Assembly (NCBI RefSeq): GCF_000701365.1
Contig: NZ_JNIK01000018.1
Location: 124,001 to 188,000 of the forward strand
DNA: 64,000 nt
Source: Blastococcus sp. URHD0036
Lineage (GTDB): Bacteria > Actinomycetota > Actinomycetes > Mycobacteriales > Geodermatophilaceae
Direction: 5' to 3'
The notes beneath the pieces were generated by a model. That model was not told where the DNA came from and searched no databases. It saw only the letters and a list, made by a program, of their open reading frames with translations. Positions 22,301-37,497 of the stretch are shown here, piece after piece. Made by a program: the position numbers and the translations under genes. Positions within the stretch are counted from its first letter, which is position 1. Every line of letters starts with the position of its first letter.

Positions 22301-22336
22301 AGAGGGCCCCGCAGGCTGCTGCCTGCGGGGCCCTCT
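22301..22336. terminator. Bidirectional terminator between the LLM gene and rpoC
   Basis: Perfect 16-base inverted repeat, arms 22301-22316 and 22321-22336, loop TGCT. It lies 48 bases after the LLM oxidoreductase stop on the plus strand and 16 bases after the rpoC stop on the minus strand, so it can serve both convergent transcripts. Confidence 0.85.
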
Positions 22337-22351
22337 GCGTCTACTCGGGGA

Positions 22352-26254
<3,903 letters not shown>

Positions 26255-26304
26255 CTGATTACCCCTTTCAGGGGCTAGTTCTTCTTCAATGTGGGAGTCG
26301 GGGG

Positions 26305-26337
26305 CGCCGGCCGGCCCCGGTCAGGGGCCGGCCGGCG
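26305..26337 (-). repeat. GC hairpin between rpoB and rpoC
   Basis: Perfect 14-base inverted repeat (arms 26305-26318 and 26324-26337, loop GGTCA) just beyond the rpoB stop codon. It has the form of the terminators elsewhere in this window, but rpoB and rpoC are normally cotranscribed, so partial attenuation or an RNA-processing or stability role is more likely than full termination. Confidence 0.5.
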
Positions 26338-26342
26338 GCCGA

Positions 26343-29849
<3,507 letters not shown>

Positions 29850-30051
29850 GATGCGTCCTTCCAAGGACCTCACGACGTGCGGGCGGTCGGTGGTGCTGTT
29901 TCGTCCTGGGTCGTCGTCGGTTTCGGCGGGGCTGACCCGAGGCTGATGAGGCCCTGTCCGAGCGGTGTCCGAGGGGCCTGGGCAGCAGTTCCCGGGCACC
30001 CCAGGTGACCCGTCTCGGCGGGCATGCAGTCAGGGGGCAGCGCAACAGGGA

Positions 30052-30080
30052 ACCCTACCCCTGATCGGAGACACTGTCCA
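30052..30080 (-). promoter_or_regulatory. Possible rpoB promoter
   Basis: TGGACA (30075-30080) and TAGGGT (30052-30057) on the minus strand, spaced by 17 bases, about 200 bases upstream of rpoB. It lies between the hairpin that closes the mce operon and rpoB. The rest of the 351-base gap 29850-30200 holds no gene that I can support. Assigned by inspection. Confidence 0.45.
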
Positions 30081-30134
30081 CGTCGGGGGTTGTGGCGACC
30101 GACACCCGGTAAGGACCAGTGCCCACCGACCGGC

Positions 30135-30174
30135 GGGACCGTCGCGGGCCATGATGCCAGCCCGCGACGGTCCC
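30135..30174 (-). terminator. Terminator of the mce operon
   Basis: Perfect 15-base inverted repeat, arms 30135-30149 and 30160-30174, ten-base loop CATGATGCCA, 27 bases after the stop of the last Mce-associated gene. It separates the mce operon from rpoB on the same strand. Confidence 0.8.
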
Positions 30175-30200
30175 CGTCCGGCAGCCACGCCGGAGCGCGT

Positions 30201-31022
30201 TCAGCCGGTGGTGAGGACCGTCAGCTCGCTGATCTTCCAGGCGTCGTCCTCGTGCACCAGGCGGATCTGCACCGTGCGCACGCAGGACTGCTCGCCGTCG
30301 GCGGTCACCACGCACTCGCTGCCCTCGGGAGCCGGCTGGGTGCCGGTGTTCACCGACTTCGCCACCAGCTGCCCGAAGACCACCAGCGTGGCCTCGTCCT
30401 GCTCCTCGTCGACCTGCTGCACCGCGACGTCGCGCACGTCGTAGCGGATGGTCGCCGACACCTGCTCGTAGGTGTCGATCAGCGCGCCCTGGGCCTCGGC
30501 CTCGTACTGGCTGCGCAGGTCGCCGGTGAGGACGTCGAGCTGCCCGGCGACGCTGCCGTCGGAGTCCTCGTAGTCGTAGCGGTACACGGCCTCGACGCTG
30601 TCCTCCGCCGCCGTGAAGATCTCCGGGTCCACGTAGGTGCGGTCCGGCCGCTGCCAGAGCAGCAGCCCGGCGGCGACCGCCGCCAGCAGGCAGAGCACCG
30701 ACAGCACCGCGACGAGGCCCACCCGTCGGCCGCGCCGGGCGGGGACGGTCTCGGCGCGGGCCGGTCGCGCGTCCCGGGCCGCGCGTTCCGCCCGTGCCGG
30801 GACGGTCCCGGTGCCGGCCCGGCGCTCGCGGCGCGCCGACGCCCCGGTGCCGGACGGCCGGGGCCCGGGGGCGGGACGGTCCGGGGTGGCCGGCGCCGGG
30901 GCGGCGGCGTCCTCCCGGTCGCGGCGGCTGCCGGCCACGCGGGGGCGGGGGCTGGGCCGCGGAGTGGCAGCCGGGCGGGGTCGCGGGGTCGGCCGGGGCC
31001 GGTCGTCGGGCCGGTCAGTCAT
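30201..31022 (-). CDS. Mce-associated membrane protein
   Basis: 273 residues. About 95 N-terminal residues are Arg/Pro/Ala-rich and cytosolic, then one membrane helix (VGLVAVLSVLCLLAAVAAGLLL) and a periplasmic domain of about 150 residues with the pattern seen in Mam proteins (AAEDSVEAVYRYDYEDSDGSV, then a cystatin-like fold with a cysteine pair in SECVVTADGEQSCVR). Such proteins are thought to stabilise or assist Mce import complexes. It overlaps the preceding mam gene by eight bases and is the last gene of the operon. Identification rests on topology and context rather than a catalytic motif. Confidence 0.82.
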   Translation of the reverse strand: MTDRPDDRPRPTPRPRPAATPRPSPRPRVAGSRRDREDAAAPAPATPDRPAPGPRPSGTGASARRERRAGTGTVPARAERAARDARPARAETVPARRGRRVGLVAVLSVLCLLAAVAAGLLLWQRPDRTYVDPEIFTAAEDSVEAVYRYDYEDSDGSVAGQLDVLTGDLRSQYEAEAQGALIDTYEQVSATIRYDVRDVAVQQVDEEQDEATLVVFGQLVAKSVNTGTQPAPEGSECVVTADGEQSCVRTVQIRLVHEDDAWKISELTVLTTG

Positions 31023-31692
31023 CGGACCCGGTCCCCCGGATCGCCGAGAGCAGCCAGCGGTCGCCCTCGCGCTGCAGGTCCACCTCGATGCGGTCGCGGC
31101 GCACCTGCGCGGGCACCCCGGCCGCCTGCCGGGTGGTCGCGATGACCATCACGACGGTCCCCTCGTCCTCGGTCGCCCGGGTCACCCCGGCGCCGACCAC
31201 CTCGGAGCTGGTCACGGCCTGGGCGTCGACGATCTGCTGGCGGGCCCCCTCGAGGCCGGACACGGACTCGTCGGTGAGGTCGCCGGTGGTGACCCGACGG
31301 GCCTGCTCGATGTCGTCGTCGATGGTCAGGTAGTCGAAGGAGGTCAGGTCGACCACGTCGGAGCGCGCGGCCTGGAGCACGTCGACGTAGGTGCCCGTGC
31401 GCACCGAGGACTCCTCCCCGAACAGCCGCGGCGCCAGGAGGTAGGCGTTCCCCGCCAGGAGCAGGAGCAACAGCACGCCGAGCAGGGGCGCGAGCGGCAC
31501 GCTGGTCCGCCGGCGCCGCCGCGCGGGGACGTCGGCCGGGTCCTCGGCCGCGGCGTCGGTCCCGGAGCGGTCCGTCGTGGTGGCGGTCCCCGCGGTCGTC
31601 GTCGGGGCGTCGACGTCCGTCGCGGGGTCCTCGCCGTGCTCGGCGACGGCGGTGGACCGTGCGCTCGGGTGCGGCCGGTCGGGGTCGCTCAC
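31015..31692 (-). CDS. Mce-associated membrane protein
   Basis: 225 residues: cytosolic Thr/Asp/Pro-rich N-terminus, one membrane helix (VPLAPLLGVLLLLLLAGNAYLL, about residues 64-85) and a periplasmic domain (DVLQAARSDVVDLTSFDYLTIDDDIEQARRVTTGDL) that matches the usual mam pattern, including the short TSFDYLTIDDDI segment. First of two consecutive mam genes, 55 bases after mceF. Probably a structural partner of the Mce complex. Confidence 0.85.
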   Translation of the reverse strand: MSDPDRPHPSARSTAVAEHGEDPATDVDAPTTTAGTATTTDRSGTDAAAEDPADVPARRRRRTSVPLAPLLGVLLLLLLAGNAYLLAPRLFGEESSVRTGTYVDVLQAARSDVVDLTSFDYLTIDDDIEQARRVTTGDLTDESVSGLEGARQQIVDAQAVTSSEVVGAGVTRATEDEGTVVMVIATTRQAAGVPAQVRRDRIEVDLQREGDRWLLSAIRGTGSDD

Positions 31693-31747
31693 GGGTGGGT
31701 CCTCTCGGTCGGTCGGGCGGGCGGACGGCGGAGCCGACGGGACGCCG

Positions 31748-33022
31748 TCACGGGACGCTCACGCCGTCGGCGAAGGGCAGGCCGCCCAGGATGGTCGACA
31801 GCACCCCGTCGAGGGTCGAGAGGATCGGCGGGAGCGAGCCCGCCTGCCCCTGGGGCCCGGGCGAGCCGACGCCGCCGGTGCGCCCGATGTTCTGCTCGCC
31901 GCGCAGGCTCGAGCCGCTCTCGTCGACGCCGTCGCCCCCGTTCGGGTCGGCGCCGTTGATGACGTCGCACCCCACCGACCCGACGTCGACGCGGAGGATG
32001 TCGTCGGGGCTGTCGTTGGCGCCGGTCGGGACGTAGCCGCTGGTGCAGGCGCGCGGGTCGTCGGAGTTGAGGACGAGACCGAAGTGCGCCCGCATCTGGT
32101 CCCCGTCGCGCCGGACGACGGTGAAGCCGCCGGAGACGACGTCGGGGTAGGTGACCAGCAGCTGCTCGACGCCGGCCAGCCGCGGGATCGTGACCCCGTT
32201 GAGGATGTCGACGTGGCTCACCAGCGAGCCCAGCCCGGGGCCGGCCCGGTCCAGCAGGCGCTGCAGGGCGTCCCCGGCCCCCGGCGCGCTGACCAGCAGG
32301 CTGCGCAGGTCGGGGTCGATGTCGACCAGGGTGTCGCTGACCCCCCGCAGGTCCGCGGCCCACGACTCGATGGCCGAGCGGCTCTCGACCTGGGTGTCGA
32401 GCACGGTGCGGCCGTCGGTGATGAGCGCCAGGGTCTGCGGCAGCGACTCCTCGGCGCGCGCCAGAAGCAGGTCGCCGTTGTCGATGAGCCGGGCCAGGTC
32501 GTCACCGGCGCCCTCGAAGGCGTCGCCGAGCTCCTGCACGACGACCCGCAGGTCCTCGGGGTCCAGGGAGTTCACGAGCTCGTCCACGTTGAGCAGCAGC
32601 TGCTCGACGGGGATCGGGATCGCCGTGCGCTCCACCGGGATGACCGCGCCGTCCTCGAGGTACGGGCCGTCGTCGCCGGCGGGCCGCAGGTCGACGTACT
32701 GCTCCCCCACCGCGCTGCGGGTGGCCACCACGGCGTCGGTGTCGGCGGGGATGTCCTCGGCGTCCGGGTCGATGGTCAGCGTGACGCGGACGCCGTCCTC
32801 GGTCAGCTGCATGTCGCTGACCCGGCCGACGGCGACGCCCCGGTAGGTGACCTCGGCGTTGACGAAGATGCCGCCGGAGTCGGCGAAGTCCGCGTCGACC
32901 TCGTAGCCGGTGCCCAGCAGCAGCCGGTCGAGGCCGACGTAGTTGAAGCCGACGTAGGAGATGCCCAGCAGCGCGACGACCGTGAACGCCAGCAGCTGCA
33001 GCTTCGTCTTCCGGGTGATCAC
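31748..33022 (-). CDS. mceF: Mce family protein F
   Basis: 424 residues from a GTG overlapping the mceE stop (GTGA). One N-terminal anchor (KLQLLAFTVVALLGISYVGF) and an MCE domain from about residue 35 (YEVDADFADSGGIFVNAEVTYRGV), followed by a long helical region and a Gly/Ser-rich tail. MceF subunits form part of the hexameric MCE assembly that carries lipids from the outer layers to the YrbE permease. Last Mce subunit in the operon. The letter is assigned from gene order. Confidence 0.9.
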   Translation of the reverse strand: MITRKTKLQLLAFTVVALLGISYVGFNYVGLDRLLLGTGYEVDADFADSGGIFVNAEVTYRGVAVGRVSDMQLTEDGVRVTLTIDPDAEDIPADTDAVVATRSAVGEQYVDLRPAGDDGPYLEDGAVIPVERTAIPIPVEQLLLNVDELVNSLDPEDLRVVVQELGDAFEGAGDDLARLIDNGDLLLARAEESLPQTLALITDGRTVLDTQVESRSAIESWAADLRGVSDTLVDIDPDLRSLLVSAPGAGDALQRLLDRAGPGLGSLVSHVDILNGVTIPRLAGVEQLLVTYPDVVSGGFTVVRRDGDQMRAHFGLVLNSDDPRACTSGYVPTGANDSPDDILRVDVGSVGCDVINGADPNGGDGVDESGSSLRGEQNIGRTGGVGSPGPQGQAGSLPPILSTLDGVLSTILGGLPFADGVSVP

Positions 33023-34179
33023 GGCGGCCCTCCTGCCCCGTTGCCCGGCGGGCTGCCGGGCACGCCGCAGGAGCCCCCGGCGAGGTCCGCCGGGTCCAGG
33101 ACCTCCAGGGCACCGGTCACCGGGTCGACGACGTAGCGGCAGAGCAGCTCGCGCAGGTCGAAGCCCAGCGTGGCCGTCATGTTCGTGTAGAGCCCGTAGC
33201 CACCGGTCCGGGCGTCGTAGCGCGGGTTCAGCGGACACGGGTCGCCGGTCAGGCAGCCCTGGACCGAGCTGGCCGGGAAGGGATAGGTCAGCAGCAGGTC
33301 CAGCGAGTTGGCGAGGTCCGGGCCGGCCGCGGCGAGCTGGCTGAGGATCGGCTGCAGCAGCCGGAGGTCCTCGACGGTGTCCTGCCCCGCCTGGTTGACC
33401 ACCCGCGTCCCGACGTCGCCGAGCCGCGCCAGGCTGTCCAGCATCGACACGAGCAGCTCGCGCTGCGAGGTGACGACGTCCAGACCCGGCCCGATGCTGT
33501 CGAGCGCGGTCTCGATCGTCTCGGTGCGTCCGGCCAGGGTCTCGGCCAGCGCGTTCACGCTGTCCAGCGCCCGGTTGATCTCCGCGCGCTGCTGGTCCAG
33601 CCCGCCGATCAGGACGTCGAGGGAGTCGAGGGTGTCGCGGATGGCGTCCTCCCGGCCCTCCAGGGCGACGCCGACCTCGCGGCTGATGGTCTGCAGCTGG
33701 GCGAGCCCGCCGCCGTTGAGGACGAGGGACAGCGCACCGAGCAGCTCCTCGACCTCGACGTTGCGGTTGGTCCGGTCCAGCGCGATGAGCGAGCCGTCCG
33801 ACAGCTCGCCCTCGGGGTCCTCGTTGCCCGGGGCCGCCAGCTCGACGTACTTCTCCCCGAGCAGGGAGGACTGCTGGATCATCGCGACCGCGTTGGCGGG
33901 GAGGTCGACGTCGCCGTTGACCTCCACGGTGACCAGCGCCGTCCAGTCGTCGGACAGCTCGATCTCCTCGACCCGGCCGACCGCGACGTCGGCGACCCGG
34001 ACCCCGGCCTGCGGGACGAGGTCCAGGACGTCGAGGAACTGGATCTGCACGGTGTAGGGGTCCTCGCCCAGGTCGGCGCCGCCGGGCAGGGACAGCGAGT
34101 ACGCCCCGCGGAAACCACAGCCGCTGAGCAGCAGGACGCCGGCGGCCAGCGCGGCGCCGCGGCGCAGCCCGGCCCTCAC
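33019..34179 (-). CDS. mceE: Mce family lipoprotein E
   Basis: 386 residues from GTG 34179 overlapping the mceD stop. Lipobox LLLSGC with the acceptor cysteine about residue 21, typical of the E subunit (LprK type), so it is anchored by lipid on the outer face of the membrane. MCE domain from about residue 40 (YTVQIQFLDVLDLVPQAGVRVADVAVGRV), then helical segments and a C-terminal region with PCPLNPRYDARTGGYGLYTN. Fifth of six mce genes. Confidence 0.92.
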   Translation of the reverse strand: MRAGLRRGAALAAGVLLLSGCGFRGAYSLSLPGGADLGEDPYTVQIQFLDVLDLVPQAGVRVADVAVGRVEEIELSDDWTALVTVEVNGDVDLPANAVAMIQQSSLLGEKYVELAAPGNEDPEGELSDGSLIALDRTNRNVEVEELLGALSLVLNGGGLAQLQTISREVGVALEGREDAIRDTLDSLDVLIGGLDQQRAEINRALDSVNALAETLAGRTETIETALDSIGPGLDVVTSQRELLVSMLDSLARLGDVGTRVVNQAGQDTVEDLRLLQPILSQLAAAGPDLANSLDLLLTYPFPASSVQGCLTGDPCPLNPRYDARTGGYGLYTNMTATLGFDLRELLCRYVVDPVTGALEVLDPADLAGGSCGVPGSPPGNGAGGPP

Positions 34180-35432
34180 GAGGCGCTCCCGGTGAGCACC
34201 GGCAGGCCGAGGACGCCACCGTTCGCGGGCGGACCGGCCGGTGCGCCGGGGGTGGCCCCGGTCCCGAAGAGCTGCTGGAGCAGCTCCTCCAGGTCCGGCG
34301 TGCCGTTGCCGTTGAGGTCGTCGGGGACGCCGTCGTTGCCCGGGTCGCCGGACAGCAGCCGGAGGCAGATCTGGTCCGTCGGCGGCAGCGTGAGCAGGTC
34401 GGCGAGGCTGTTGATCGAGATCCCGGCGACGTTCAGCCGGCCCGCGGTCCCGAGCAGCTGGCAGACGACGACCTCGGGGCTGGTCGACCCGAGGGAGTTG
34501 TCCCGGGTGTCGAGCGTCCCGTAGTCGGGGTTGTAGGCGTGCGCCACGTTGCCCAGCGCCGCGGGGGCGACGTCGAGGATCTCGCCGAGCGCCTGCCGCT
34601 GCTGGACCAGGGTGAGGGTGACGTCGGCCAGGCGGTCGACGTTGGTGGTCAGCAGGTCGGTGTTGGTCTGCACGAAGGTCGCGATCTCCCCGAGGGCGTC
34701 CGAGAGCAGCTGGACGGCCGCGGCGAGGTCGGTCCGCTCCTCGTCCAGCTGCGCGGCGACCGCCGCCATGTTGTCGTTGAACTGCCCCACCTGGGCGTCG
34801 ATGGTGGCCAGCGCCGAGGTGAAGGTCTGCAGGTTCTCGATCGAGCCGAAGAGGTCGTCGCGGTTCTCCGCGAGGGTCTCGACCGCCTGCGAGAACCCGG
34901 TCAGGGTCCGGTTGAGGGCCTCGCCGTTGCCGTCGAGGTTCGCCGCACCGACCTCGAGCAGGTCGTCGAGCGCGCCGTTCGCGTTGGCGCCGGTCGGGCC
35001 GAGTGCGGCGGAGAGCTCGTCGAGCGCGCCGTAGACCGCGTCCAGCTCGACGGGGGTGGCGGTCCGGTCCAGGCCCAGCTCGGCGCCGTCGGCCATCTTC
35101 TGCCCGCCGCTGTAGACGGGGGCGAACTGCACGTACCGGTCGGAGACCAGCGACGGCGCGAGGATGACGGCGTCGGCGTCGGCCGGGATGTCGTATCCCT
35201 CGTCGACCAGCATCTCCACCCGCACCCGGTCGCCCATCGGGACGACGCCGGTGATCTCCCCGACGTCGATGCCGAGGATGCGCACGTCGCTGCCCTCGTA
35301 GACGCCGACGGCCTGGGTGAAGTACGCGGTGACCCGGTACTGGTCGACCGGCCGCAGGACGGTCCAGCCGATGGCGCCGAGGAGCACGAGCGCCGCCGCG
35401 ATCGCGACCCCGCGCTGGAACGTCCCGCTCAC
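34176..35432 (-). CDS. mceD: Mce family protein D
   Basis: 418 residues; ATG overlaps the mceC stop (ATGA). N-terminal anchor FQRGVAIAAALVLLGAIGWT, MCE domain YRVTAYFTQAVGVYEGSDVRILGIDVGEI, long helical region to about residue 300, and a Pro/Gly tail. Near residue 375 is DPGNDGVPDDLNGNGTPDLEEL, which resembles thrombospondin-3/dockerin-type calcium-binding repeats (DxNxxGxxD), an unusual addition to an Mce subunit. Confidence 0.9.
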   Translation of the reverse strand: MSGTFQRGVAIAAALVLLGAIGWTVLRPVDQYRVTAYFTQAVGVYEGSDVRILGIDVGEITGVVPMGDRVRVEMLVDEGYDIPADADAVILAPSLVSDRYVQFAPVYSGGQKMADGAELGLDRTATPVELDAVYGALDELSAALGPTGANANGALDDLLEVGAANLDGNGEALNRTLTGFSQAVETLAENRDDLFGSIENLQTFTSALATIDAQVGQFNDNMAAVAAQLDEERTDLAAAVQLLSDALGEIATFVQTNTDLLTTNVDRLADVTLTLVQQRQALGEILDVAPAALGNVAHAYNPDYGTLDTRDNSLGSTSPEVVVCQLLGTAGRLNVAGISINSLADLLTLPPTDQICLRLLSGDPGNDGVPDDLNGNGTPDLEELLQQLFGTGATPGAPAGPPANGGVLGLPVLTGSAS

Positions 35433-36460
35433 GGGGCACCATCGCAGGTGACCACGCCGCCGGGGACCTGGGTGGTCGAGCCGCAGACGACCGAGGCCAC
35501 CACGCCCGGGATGAGGTTGTCCACGAAGCTGTCGAACCAGCGGCCGTTGCCGAGGGTGTTGGTGAACACCCGCACGAACGGGGCGAAGTTCTCCACGGTC
35601 TCCCCCAGGGCGGCCCGGTTGCGGGACAGGATGTCGGTCACCGTGGCCAGCTGCTGCAGGGCCGGGGTGAGGGCCTCGCGGTTCTCGGCGACGAGTCCGG
35701 TCAGCTGGTCGGAGAGCAGCTGGGTGTTGGTCAGGATCGAGTCGATCAGCTGCCGACGCGCCTGCACCTCCTCCAGCAGCGTGTTCGAGTCCACGATCAG
35801 CCGGGTGAACTCGCCGTTGCGGTCGGCGAGGACGGCGGAGACGTCGCGGGTCGCCGACAGCAGGCGCTCGAGCTCGGCGTCCCGCGAGGAGATGGTGTCC
35901 GAGAGCCGGGCGAGGCCCTCGAGCGAGGCCTGCACCTCGTCCGGGGTGTCGGCGAAGGTGTCGGCGAGCACCTCGAAGGAGGACGCCAGCTGTCCGGTGT
36001 CGATCTCGTCGACCGTCGCCGAGAGGTCGGCGAAGGCCTCGACGACGTCGTAGGGCGACGCGGTGCGCTCCAGCGGGATCCGGTCGTCGGGGTCGAGCTC
36101 CTGGCTGCCCCGGGGGACCAGCGCGAGGTACTTGGCGCCCAGCACCGTCTCGATGCGAATCGCGGCCTGGGACCGGTCGCCCACGAAGGCGTCCTCGACG
36201 CGGAAGTCGACGGTCACCGCGCCGTCCTCCAGGCGCAGGTCCTCGACCTGGCCGACCTTGACGCCGGCGATGCGGACCGGGTCGTCCGGGCGCAGGCCCG
36301 CGGCCTCGGAGAACTGCGCCGAGTACACGGTGCCGCCCCCGATGAAGGGCAGGTTCTGCGCGTTGAAGGCCAGCAGGACCAGCGCCGCGATCACGCTCAG
36401 GCTGATCGCGCCGATGACGACCGGGTTGCGGTCGCGGAACGGCTTCGGGTGGCGGGCCAT
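35429..36460 (-). CDS. mceC: Mce family protein C
   Basis: 343 residues. N-terminal anchor (VVIGAISLSVIAALVLLAFNA, about residues 14-34), MCE domain YSAQFSEAAGLRPDDPVRIAGVKVGQV, followed by an amphipathic helical region of about 200 residues predicted to pack into the tunnel of the Mce assembly. Start overlaps the mceB stop by one base (TGATG). Confidence 0.92.
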   Translation of the reverse strand: MARHPKPFRDRNPVVIGAISLSVIAALVLLAFNAQNLPFIGGGTVYSAQFSEAAGLRPDDPVRIAGVKVGQVEDLRLEDGAVTVDFRVEDAFVGDRSQAAIRIETVLGAKYLALVPRGSQELDPDDRIPLERTASPYDVVEAFADLSATVDEIDTGQLASSFEVLADTFADTPDEVQASLEGLARLSDTISSRDAELERLLSATRDVSAVLADRNGEFTRLIVDSNTLLEEVQARRQLIDSILTNTQLLSDQLTGLVAENREALTPALQQLATVTDILSRNRAALGETVENFAPFVRVFTNTLGNGRWFDSFVDNLIPGVVASVVCGSTTQVPGGVVTCDGAP

Positions 36461-37497
36461 CAGCAGCCCTCCGCGCCGCTGGAGAAGCCGCCGGCCGGGA
36501 TGGTCGCGGGCTCCGTCTGCCCGGGCAGGACGACCGAGCCCGACGCCGCGCAGACGTAGAAGTTGAACCAGCTCCCGTTCACCGCGGTCCGGGTGATCAG
36601 ATCGATCTTGGTCGGGGCGAGCTGCAGGAAGTCCTCCACGACGTCCCCTGTGTCGGCCAGGTTCCCGGCGAGGTCCCCGAGGCCCTGGATGTCGGCCGCC
36701 AGCGGCGCCCGCGCGTCCTCGAGGAAGCCGGTCGTCGTCGAGGCCAGCGTGTCGATCGTCTGGAGCGAGTCGAAGATCGCCTCGCGGTCGTCGGCGAGGC
36801 CCGTGACGAACTGCTGGAGGCTGACCACCAGCGACGACAGCTGCTCGTCGCGTGCCGCGACGGTGCCCATGACGGTCGTCAGGTTGTCGATGAGGCTGCC
36901 GATGACGGCGTCCCGGTCGGCCAGGGACGTCGACAGCGACCCGACGTGCCCGAGCAGGCTCTCCACCGTCCCCGCCTCGCCCTGGAACACCTGGATGATC
37001 TCGAAGGACAGCCGGTTGACGTCCGTCGGCGACAGCGCCTGGAACAGCGGCTGGAACCCGCCGAAGAGCGTGGTCAGGTCCAGCGCGGGCTTCGTCTGCG
37101 CCAGCGGGATGGTGTCGCCCTCGTCCAGGGTGTCGCCGCCGGACCCGTCGCCCTCGGCCAGCGCCACGTACCGCTGCCCCACCAGGTTCCGGTAGCGGAT
37201 CGTCGCCTGGACGCCGGCCGGCAGCGGGACGTCGGCGTCCACCTCCAGCCCGATCTCGGCGACCGGGGTCTCGCGGCCCTCGGCGAGCCCGATCTCCGTC
37301 ACCTGGCCCACCCGGACCCCGGCGATGCGCACCTCGTCGCCCTCGACGAGACCGGCCACGTCGGTGAACTGGGCCCGGTAGGTGAGCTGCTCGCCGTACC
37401 CGGCGTTGGTGATCGTGGCGATGAGCACGTAGCTGGCCAGGATGGTGACCAGCGCGAAGACCGCCAGCTTCGTCAGCGGCGCGACCAGTGACTTCAC
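36460..37497 (-). CDS. mceB: Mce family protein B
   Basis: 345 residues from GTG 37497 (GTGA overlap with mceA). N-terminal anchor LAVFALVTILASYVLIATI, MCE domain YRAQFTDVAGLVEGDEVRIAGVRVGQV, helical region, and a C-terminal pair of cysteines (one in FYVCAASG, one at the very end, GAEGC) that could form a disulphide outside the membrane. Confidence 0.92.
   Translation of the reverse strand: MKSLVAPLTKLAVFALVTILASYVLIATITNAGYGEQLTYRAQFTDVAGLVEGDEVRIAGVRVGQVTEIGLAEGRETPVAEIGLEVDADVPLPAGVQATIRYRNLVGQRYVALAEGDGSGGDTLDEGDTIPLAQTKPALDLTTLFGGFQPLFQALSPTDVNRLSFEIIQVFQGEAGTVESLLGHVGSLSTSLADRDAVIGSLIDNLTTVMGTVAARDEQLSSLVVSLQQFVTGLADDREAIFDSLQTIDTLASTTTGFLEDARAPLAADIQGLGDLAGNLADTGDVVEDFLQLAPTKIDLITRTAVNGSWFNFYVCAASGSVVLPGQTEPATIPAGGFSSGAEGC

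Noticed and set aside
29850-29999. N-terminal extension of RpoB of about 50 residues
   Set aside because: Sequence is unlike RpoB, lacks a ribosome site, and the TTG at 29849 with GGAAGGA upstream gives a normal-length protein.
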